This document shows, one piece after another, positions 55,851 to 64,000 of a stretch of 64,000 nt of DNA; position 1 is the first letter of the stretch, and every line of letters starts with the position of its first letter. The translations under genes were made by a program, and so were the position numbers. Location: NCBI GenBank assembly GCA_030247885.1, contig JAPDRO010000001.1:496001-560000 (forward strand), read 5' to 3'. Origin of the DNA: Taxawa tesnikishii (nom. ined.) (taxonomy: Eukaryota; Ascomycota; Dothideomycetes; Dothideales). The notes beneath the pieces were generated by a model. It made no database searches. It was not told the origin of the DNA and saw only the letters and a program-made list of their open reading frames with translations.

Positions 55851-57736
55851 GGTGGTTTTGCTTTACAGTCTTGCTCTGCCGTGGGAATTCTTTTGAGCCG
55901 AAAATGTTTTTATATTGTTGTGACAGCAGAGATTAGCGGGTAGAAGAAGGGGTTAACTTAATGGGGAGCTTGGTATTCTTGGAAAGGTTGTGTAGAACAG
56001 TGACTCTTGATCGAAAATGGAGCCGGTTGAGGAGGATGGCCCGAAGTCGGGTATTGAAGGCAGTACAGAGTAGGATGTATACAGATTGTGGGTTATACCC
56101 GCCAATGAGATTACCGTCCTTGGCCGTGATCGGCATTATAATTGTTCTTCTGTACTATACGTCCAGAGCAACAACTCGAAGCCGACAGACGTTCTTTGCA
56201 GCTGGTACTCGAGGGAAACTTCTTGCAATGCGGCGTTGGAGACGGACAGCGTGGAGACTTTGGCAAGGATGCTCGGCGGCGTGGCGCACTTTTTTGCGAC
56301 AGCCATGGACTCACTCCATTGGTCTGTTGTTATATATAGCAAGCCATCGGGTTGGTTCTGTGAGCAAGGTGATGCAGGTCGGAGGTTGTTCTTATATGTA
56401 TATCGGGATACTGAAGTGTTACACAAAAGTATTTTCATAGTCACTGTACTGCTGCTTACAAGACGCGTGCGCAACAGGGCTTCTATCGGGATGTGCTAGA
56501 CGCATACGGGCACTCGTACTGTGGGTTGTTTGTACCAAGACATTACAGGTGCCCTTCCCAAGCGTACCGGCAGACTACAGCTCTTGTGCGTGGAACAAGG
56601 CCGTGTGTCAACGGTCAATCGTAGTCCGGCTGACTGGTCAGACACATGGAAGCGAATGCATCCGACCAGGCAAATTGCTCTGCTTCCATCTTGTTTCGCC
56701 CCGGTCGCGAAGCCGGACTTACGTGGAGTGGTCTGAGAGCCGCCAGATGGTGGAAAAGTTGGTGTTCCACAACTGCCGCGCGAAACCTTATCTCCAACCA
56801 TCATTTGTTAGATTGTTGCTGCGCCGAGCTGGCGACATGTCATGGGTTGAGCACAACGTCGGTCGCCTTACGCAAGCCCACTTCACCGAATGTGTTGACA
56901 CTGAAGGCGGCACGGAGCCCCCAGTGCGGAAGCAATGACGGGATGGAGAGCGCAATGTGTGTCTTCTTCTGACGTGTGGTCCATCTGCCGTGCATGAGAG
57001 CCGAGTTGACACAGGGACGCCACCACTCCGCAACAAACAACGAAAGGCAGGCATCGTGGGGTTGGCAAAGGCGAAGGACGGCGCGGCGGGTTCGATTGTC
57101 GTTCCCTTCGTCGATCATGGGTGCTAGTACCGGTAAACCCCCATGGTTCACAACGACTCTACGCCAAGTCTCTAGTCAGTGCTTACCTTACAGGACTTGC
57201 AACGATGGCGGAGACCCCAGGGGTTCATCTATGGAGCAATTGGTCTGGCTCCAGTGCTCCAGTAGTCAGTGCTCAACACACCGGACCCGTTAAAACCGCC
57301 ACGCTAGACCTGGTCTTTCGCGTACGAAAAGGTGCCCAGAACGTCCCTCGTTGGATATTGCGCTGTCCGTGAGCCACCACTAGTCGCTACCATGACTCTT
57401 CGGTACTCCAGCATCACGCTGTTTGCCGTGTCCGTCGATCTGCATGCAGGTGATAAAAGGTCTCCGTCATCCCAGTCTCCCGGGCTCAGAAGACGGGGAT
57501 ACGACGAAACCAGCAGCAGCATTTCCTTTCTGAAGCAGAGGATTGCTCACGTACTACTTGCACGAGCAAGAACCTCTCGTTACTGTTACACTCTCCTTCC
57601 CTCATCCCTGGCAGCACGTCTTCTGCTCACCTCCTCGTCATTCACTGTCCTATTTCTCTTCGTCTACTGGAAGTCTTGATCTACACCTCCCTTCCCTTGC
57701 GCCCCCAAGGCCGCACCACAGAAAACACCCTTCAAG
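55851..57736. promoter_or_regulatory. Divergent gene-poor region, 1.9 kb
   Basis: Upstream of both the aldolase (leftward) and an MFS transporter (rightward). Many antisense-overlapping short frames with no domain. No transposon or RNA gene seen. A pyrimidine-rich tract at about 57640-57700 precedes the transporter start. Confidence 0.4.
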
Positions 57737-59656
57737 ATGGAGATGAACTACGATGATGCGGTACGTAAGACGTTCCCTTGTACTTCCCTGCGCATGCTGA
57801 CCAGATATAGGAGCTCCACCAGATTGAAGAGGAGCTCCATACTGAGATCTTGCCCGGTACCGAGATCATGACAGATGTTGGAACCCACCACTTCGTCAAA
57901 GGCGGCAGCGGTGTGCTCGTTCCCCAGCCCTCGGACGATCCTCATGATCCACTCAACTGGTCAACTAAGTGGAAAACGTTTGCCATTGCCGCTGCGTGCT
58001 CCGTCTCTTTCACCCAGGGTTTCGGCCCCTTGGCGCTTGCTCCAGCGTTTCCACTGTACATGGACGCTTTCGATTGCACACTGGCGGACGCTGTTCAGTT
58101 TACAGGTGTTGCTATCCTTGTGCTCGGCTTCAGCAACTTCCTGTGGGTACCACTCAGCACGTCCTTCGGCCGCAGAGTCGTCTACATTGCAAGTCAGATC
58201 ATCTGCCTTGTTTCATGTATCTGGAGAGCCAAAGCAAACAGTTACGGCAGCTTCATGGGTGCCTGTGTGCTCAACGGCCTCGGCGCTGGTCCAGCTGAGA
58301 GTATCCAGCCCGCAGTCATTGCGGACATCTTCTTCCTTCACGATCGTGGATTTCACAACACCGTGTACTGGACGTTCTACATGGGCTCCCTTATGGTGGG
58401 ACCAATTATATGCGGCCCTATGAGTGTGGCCGTCGGCTGGAGGAACTTCTGGTGGTTCAACGTGGGAATCATTGGTCTCTCGCTATTAATGGTCATTTTC
58501 ATGTTCCCCGAAACCAAGGTACGTTGCGGCATTGCTCGGTTGAAAAAATGCAAGCGTTAACACAAAACCAAGTGGCATCGCATGCATCCCGAAGAGATCA
58601 TCCACAATGTTGTCGCGTCCGAGAAGAAGGTCTCCCCAGCGAGTCCCAGGAAAAGGTCGGCAACCACACCGAGACGACCGAGAAGGCAGACCCCGAAAGC
58701 CTTATGCCAGTCCCTACTCATGGCACTATGCCTGACCTCTCACTCTCTGCGACCGCCGCACGCGACCCTTATCTCGGCAAAGGCACGCCATCGAAAGCGC
58801 AATGGGCGCCGTTTCAAAAGAACGCCCACCCGTTCAAATCAATCCTGCTTGACCTCTGGATCCCATGGAAGCTTTTCGCGTTCCCGATTGTCGAATTCGC
58901 TGCCTTCGTCGTGTCATGGTCGTGCAGTTCCTTCTTGACGCTCAACCTGACACAGAGTCAGAACTTCGCAGCACCTCCATACAACTTCAGCGAGCAGACG
59001 ATTGGCTTCTTCAACTTTGCGATCTTGGTTGGTGCCATCATCGGCCTGGCGACAGCGGGCAAACTGAGTGACTGGGTTTCTGCCTACTTCACCAAGCGGA
59101 ACGGAGGTATTAGAGAGGTTAGTGCACTTGGACACCTGTGAGAGAGGAAGGCAAAGAACTGACATGGGTCTGCTAGCCCGAGATGCGTCTCCCAGCCATG
59201 ATTCCTTACGTGATCATCATGCTGCTCGGCAACATCATCGTCTCTGTTGGTTACGAACGAAAGTGGTGAGTTTTCACATCCTCCGAGCCAAACGGTTGAC
59301 GAATATTCCCGCTGACCATGTCCATCTCCAGGTCCTGGGAAGTCATCGTCATCATCGGCTTCACGTGTGCGGGTATCCAAGTGGCCGCGCTGCCCGCCAT
59401 GGTCTCCACCTACGCAGTCGATAGCTACAAGCCTGTTGCTGGCTCCCTCTTCGTCGCCATCACCGTCAACAAGAACGTCTGGGGCTACGGCTTCTCGAAG
59501 TTCATCACGCCGTGGATTGAGGAGGACGGCTTCATCGCCCCCATCATGACCAACGCCGCCCTCATTACTTTCTTCTGCTCTTGCGGTATCATCTTCTACT
59601 TCTTCGGAAAGAAGTTCAGGAGATGGAGCAAGAACAGCTCTGTACACAGGATGTAA
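57737..59656 (+). CDS. Major facilitator superfamily transporter (DHA1-type)
   Basis: Multi-pass membrane transporter of the drug/proton antiporter type. Exon 1 (57737-57760) encodes MEMNYDDA; exon 2 from 57811 starts ELHQIEEELHTEILPG. DPHDPLNWSTKWKTF is the classic DPxNPxNW-like pre-helix motif. Further blocks: FWVPLSTSFGRRVVY-like LWVPLSTSFGRRV (motif A), GLGAGPAESIQPAVIADIFFLHDRG, and ALPAMVSTYAVDSYKPVAGSLFVAITVNKNVWGYGFSKFITPW near the end. Introns near 58520-58571, 59118-59177 and 59265-59331. One frame break at a C run (58634-58637); one more C gives VSPSESQEKVGNHTETTEK in the central loop. Substrate unknown. Confidence 0.88.
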
Positions 59657-60120
59657 GAGAATTGAGTCGACGAGGAACAAGCGGTGGGATATGGGACATT
59701 ACACGAATACAGGGATATGGATATGAATGATACCAAATATCGCGTTTGTACTTTTCGCGTCGGAAGGATTGCGGACTCGCAATGCTTGGAACATCCAATT
59801 TCATTGTTGACAAGATGAGAGACTTGATTCCAGCGCAGACCTCGAAGAGTGACATTGCTGTTCCATGTCAAAACAGATTCGATTTCGATTGATGGTATAC
59901 GATTCCGCACGCCCTGCTCATATGGAGCCTTTCCCAACGCCAGCGCTCACGGAACATGCTACTGGTACACCCATAGCAACCCACTAATGCATTCAATCAA
60001 CACCGACCGGCACAGTAGAAGAAAGAGCAAAGAGACGAAGTTTGTGAAGCCCATCCTTTCACACATGCTCATGCTGACCGTCCGCCCTTCCCTTACGCCA
60101 TGCAAACAGATTGCAATGCT
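59657..60120. other. Convergent spacer
   Basis: About 460 bp between the stops of the MFS transporter and Rsc9. Nothing recognised. Confidence 0.45.
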
Positions 60121-63100
60121 TCATCCACCACCTTGCGCCACGTACTTAACGAGGACGCCTAGGTACTCCTTAAGGATGAGGTTGTGCGCTAATGCGAAAA
60201 ACAGTCTTTCCTTAACAGGGCCGAAGACGCGTTTCATCAGTTTCTTGTTCGCGCTCTGCGCGTCTTCGGCATCTTCGTCGTCTTTCCCGTCAACGCCTTC
60301 CGCAGTCTTGATCTTGGGGATCCCCGCGCAATGTTTCGCAGTACGAGCACGGCACCCAATGGCAAACCCGCGGCATCGTTCCGCTCGTCCACCATCGTGT
60401 TGAGTGAGACTCGGGTACGTGATTGTTCCCGCTTCTGCGATGGCGCCGTGGCGCCGTTGTGTTTGCGGCGCCAGGCACTGCTGCCGCTACCATCGGGAAG
60501 GTGTGTTTCGATGTGGCGGGCCAGGAGGGCGCGGTGGACCGCTGCATTGGGAGTGCTGGCTTGTACATGGTGTCGGTTGCAGTTGCCCCAGCGGCACGAG
60601 TACTGCACGTTTGGATCTACACCGGCGAAGTCGAAGTTGTTGAGAGACGATGCTGTAGTGGAAGATGGACGGGACAGAGGGTTTACCGGGCCAGTCGATG
60701 TTTCGCCGTTGGCGGCTGAAGTGGGCTGTTTCCGAGGGATCTTGAGGTGCGTGGAGAGGATGTGGTAGAGCAAGCGGCTGCCGTCAGCAAACCACTCTCC
60801 GCACTCGCTGCCCTCGGAGTTAGCGAAGACGGGTGGGAACTCGGGGCCGCTGGATTTGTGGTCCATATGCCAGTTGCATTGAGCGAGCTCCTTGCCGCGG
60901 TAGTCGACTGGTATGCGGCGAGGTTTGATGCCGCGTATGACGTACTTGTTAGTGCCTGCCACCTGAGCAGCAGCACCTTGAAAAGTACTGGAAACGTTTT
61001 TGATGAAGTCGCCGGCAATCAAATGCGGATGGGACTGACTGTAAGGGACGAACGTGCTCTGGTATGACTGCCACAAGTGGATTTGTGTCATCTCAGCGTT
61101 GGGATCGTCTTTGAAGCACATACGAAGCCTGCGGAATGAATGTCAGCAGTCAGTTCCTTTTGGTTGCAACTGCAAAACAACGCTCACCAATGCGAGCTGC
61201 GCTCCGGCTCTTCATATCGGAGCAGTTGTCCAACCAGCTCGTTCGCGAGCTTCGGTATCAGTGTTGACTCAGGTTCTTCCTGATCGGAAGTCCGCGGTTT
61301 CTCGTAACGCACATCTTCCCTGGCGTTGAACAGCAGTAGCCGTGAGAGTTGACGGACAAGAGCATCTAAGTCGAAGTTATGCGCCAGTACCTCGACATTG
61401 TCGGCTATGGAGGTGAACTGGTAAAGGAAGTCCAGGCATGCGGACCGCAACTCTTCATCCTCCACCATCATCCACTCACAGATGTTCCGCAAAACCGAGA
61501 GCGGGACGTCCTCAAGGCGTTTGTTAGCCTCGAGGTTCATGCCAATACGAGCGATCGCTCGCAGAGATGTCACGATCTTGCCTCGATCGTTGCTGTCCAG
61601 TTGGTCCAGTAGGGCCCGGTAAACCAAATCTTGCGAGTCCAAATCGAAGTATCTGGTAAGCTGCTCAGCCGTCTCGAGGGCATACAGTTGCAGCTCGATG
61701 ACTGAGGGATGCGGCTTGATGTGTAATACAATTGCGAAATAGTCGCGAATAAGAGGGAGTTTTGCAATGTACTGAGCGTTCTCGTCGAGCATGACCATAT
61801 TTCGGAGGACAAGGCCAGCCTCAGTAATCCGGCCCAACGCTTGGGTGAATTCCGCGGCCTGCACATCGTCGTCCGTGTCCAGGGGAACGTGAGATCTCAA
61901 CTTTCCGACGACGTTACGTGTGCCGCGGACTCCATCTAATATGCGACTGCTGTCTGGGCGGGCATCGCCATCGTATGACACGACCCACTCAACGTCGTAG
62001 AACAGGTTGCTGACCTGCAACACCTTGTTGACAAGGGCTTCAGCTAGACCGGCGAACTGGTCGAATCGGTACTTGTCGCCACGTTCATGAGAAATCTTGA
62101 CTAAATGATGCAAAGCATACTGTTCTTCTTCTGGAAGGCCTGACTGAAGAGCGAGCTGTGCACGAACGTAGATGTTGGGCCCAATGAACCCAGTTCCAGG
62201 TAACATCAGCCCTCTTCCTTTCTTGGCGACTTGACTGATCCGGGCCTCCAGTAGCTGTTTCCTTTTCAATCGGTAGTGCTCTGGGTTATTGGCAGGCGTC
62301 GTAACGGGTTTGAGCGACAGGGGATACTGCTGTCTTGGCTCATAGTTGGCCAAAGTTGTGTTCAGGGAGCCATTTGTAAAGTATGATCCGTTTACTGCGC
62401 TGTTCATGCCCAAAGCACCGGGGCTGGGCGAAGTGACTTGGTTGTTGGCGTTTCGTGTTTGTCTCGTGGTGACCTCGGGTTGAAAGAGAACGCGCTGGGG
62501 AGGTGCTTGACGAAGTCCTGTAACGAGAGAATGAGTCTTGTACCACATGTTTGTTGAATATGTTGTCACGGCTAGCTGCGGCCGGCAGCTTGTGTGGGGG
62601 TCGAAGAACAGGTAGCAGCGCTTACCTCTGGTTGATCTTCCGTTTGCACTGTTCGGGTCGTCTACGTCCATTTTGTCTTGCTTTGGTGTCTGCTCCGGCT
62701 CGGGACTCTCGGTAGACCGTCCGTTTGTAAGCCTCTTCGCTTCCCGACTCTCCGGCTTTTCGAAGTTTTCCAAGGTCCTGTTCATGACCCCACCGCCTTT
62801 AGCTGTGATATCCTCCAGAATCTCTTTTGGCGGAGGGTCCTTCTTCCAGTGTGTTGAGATCTCATAAGCGCTGTCAATCATGAGCATGCGCGCTCGATAT
62901 GACAGGGACCGGACCTACACAAGATTCTTGTAGTATGCGCTCTTGACCTGGAATGCTTGTGCTGCAAGCTGCGCACTCTTGCCCAAAAACTCTTCAGCGA
63001 ACTTCCTCCACATCAATGGCTTCTCTTTGGTGTCCGAACACAGGTCGTATCCACCTTCCTCGACAACGCGCTTGTACAGACGAAGGAGGTCCAGATGTCG

Positions 63101-63279
63101 CGGGCCAACCTTAGGCTGAGGGTCGAGCGTGGTACTATTCGCGCGGTGTCAGCATTCGCTCTGCATAGCGCTGCAAGGCACACTGACCCTCTCGTTTCGT
63201 GGTACTCGCTCAACTTGGCGATAAAGTCTTCATACTCAGAGGTCCGATCAATGGAGGGCTCTCGTCTTCCTGGAGCCAT
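60121..63279 (-). CDS. rsc9: RSC chromatin-remodelling complex subunit Rsc9 (ARID plus RFX-type domain)
   Basis: Nuclear subunit of the SWI/SNF-type RSC remodeller. Start MAPGRREPSIDRTSEYEDF. The ARID-like DNA-binding domain spans about residues 10-105: FIAKLSEYHETRG, intron, TTLDPQPKVGPRHLDLLRLYKRV, GGYDLCSDTKEKPLMWRKFAEEFL. After another intron comes a linker, then an armadillo-like helical region (LRAIARIGMNLEANKRLEDVPLSVLRNICEWM). The RFX-type segment is EMTQIHLWQSYQSTFVPY through VSSTFQGAAA. A C2H2-like stretch CRWGNCNRHHVQ with HRALLARHIETH follows. One frame break at a C run (60322-60325): one more base gives ARGIPKIKTAEGVDGKDDED and the end LGVLVKYVAQGGG. Four introns or more. Confidence 0.88.
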
Positions 63280-64000
63280 AGCTGCGGTCTTGCACCGCGT
63301 GTGCGCGCCAAGCCTGGGATTATCTCAAAGATTTCGGCGTGCTGTGCGGTATTCGGCGTGTTCGCATTAGTCGGTTTTGAGTGGAGAGGGTAAATGGGTT
63401 GCGACGCTGCAAGCTGGGTTGCGTTGCGCGTCAGTGTGTGGACGTGGACGTGGACGTGGACATGTGAAGATAGTCGTGTAGAACCGCGTTGGAACTTTAG
63501 GTCCTCCACGCTCGTCGCTCTCGTACGCCTATTCCCCTTTCGGATAGCCTCCGCACCGTCCCTGTCGCCTGTCACCGTCAGTCCAATTCGGCCATGTACT
63601 CGCTTTCGCTTGTCTTCGCATTGTCCGATGTTCGACTTTACTTCGCGTCGTCTGTCTGCCGCAAGGACAACAATAACTACAGCCAACCACTCTACTTCTA
63701 TGCTTCGCTCTCTTCAACAAGACGAAAGCACGCTTAGACGCCTTCAACGGACAAAGCGTTCATCGATGCAGTGACAAAGTCCTTATTGCATGTGGCGTTG
63801 TCGCAACCCGTCTTATGTCTCAACTCAGCGCTGAGGGCCCGCCTGCGGCCTTCGCCAATGTTCTGTTATGTGTGCCACTGCTGAAGTATTCTTCTGCCAC
63901 GGGAGTTCGGGAAAACGGGACCACTACTGCCATACCATGGACCCACATCACAGATCAAGATCTTTTCGTCTTACTCGAGCATGCGCAAACCCCCATGCTC
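63280..64000. other. Rsc9 upstream region and possible truncated gene at the window edge
   Basis: Contains the Rsc9 promoter and a GTGGAC repeat. On the plus strand one frame is open from about 63690 to the window end (with ALFNKTKARLDAFNG and, from ATG at 63813, MSQLSAEGPPAAFANVLL). It may be the start of a gene continuing to the right, but I recognise nothing in it. Confidence 0.25.
63437..63462. repeat. GTGGAC hexamer repeat upstream of Rsc9
   Basis: About four tandem GTGGAC units, the same hexamer family as at 41521-41557. It lies about 170 bp upstream of the Rsc9 start codon. Confidence 0.8.

Noticed and set aside
1-64000. Transposons, LTR elements or RIP-decayed repeats
   Set aside because: No terminal repeats, reverse transcriptase, integrase or transposase motifs were seen, and no AT-rich decayed block.

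Overview
The window is nuclear DNA of a filamentous ascomycete (Pezizomycotina). Genes are tightly packed on both strands. Introns are mostly 49-65 bp with GT..AG ends. Recognisable families include a qa/qut quinate cluster, a Zn2Cys6 activator, an HP1 protein, Rsc9, Fmp52 and Kch1. A Dothideomycete or black-yeast-like host is a guess from general flavour only. I found no virus-like element, transposon, rRNA, tRNA or CRISPR array.

Region 1 (about 2.0-20.1 kb) is a quinate catabolic gene cluster: qutR (repressor, -), qutA (activator, +), a Baeyer-Villiger-type flavin monooxygenase (+), qutC (3-dehydroshikimate dehydratase, -), qutD (quinate permease, -), qutB (quinate/shikimate dehydrogenase, +), qutG (inositol-monophosphatase-like, -), qutE (type II dehydroquinase, +) and an intradiol ring-cleavage dioxygenase (+). 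Quinate would be imported by QutD, oxidised by QutB, dehydrated by QutE and QutC to protocatechuate, and the aromatic pool could then be opened by the dioxygenase. QutA and QutR form the switch. The monooxygenase and the dioxygenase are not part of the textbook qut/qa set. An aquaglyceroporin cut by the window edge lies upstream.

Region 2 (20.4-41.4 kb) holds mostly housekeeping genes: a Cid1-type nucleotidyltransferase, TFIIF alpha, an MFS transporter, HP1, the chaperonin subunit CCT5, an unknown membrane protein, a Kch1-type K+ transporter, BiP/Kar2 (ending HDEL) and an F-box protein.

Region 3 (41.4-64 kb) is looser. A gene-poor stretch of 3.6 kb is followed by a Cys-rich small protein, a large secreted Ser/Thr/Gly-rich protein with an apple-like domain, two neighbouring subunits of the lysosomal Ragulator/EGO scaffold (LAMTOR1-like and a roadblock protein), Fmp52, a DHDPS-family aldolase, an MFS transporter and the RSC subunit Rsc9.

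An important caveat is that at least fifteen genes or gene segments have a reading-frame break, and nearly every one is explained by exactly one base missing from a homopolymer run of 4-5. Several of the genes hit are normally essential (TFIIF alpha, CCT5, Rsc9). I therefore treat these as sequencing or assembly errors, not pseudogenes. Gene spans below run from start to stop codon across introns and such breaks.
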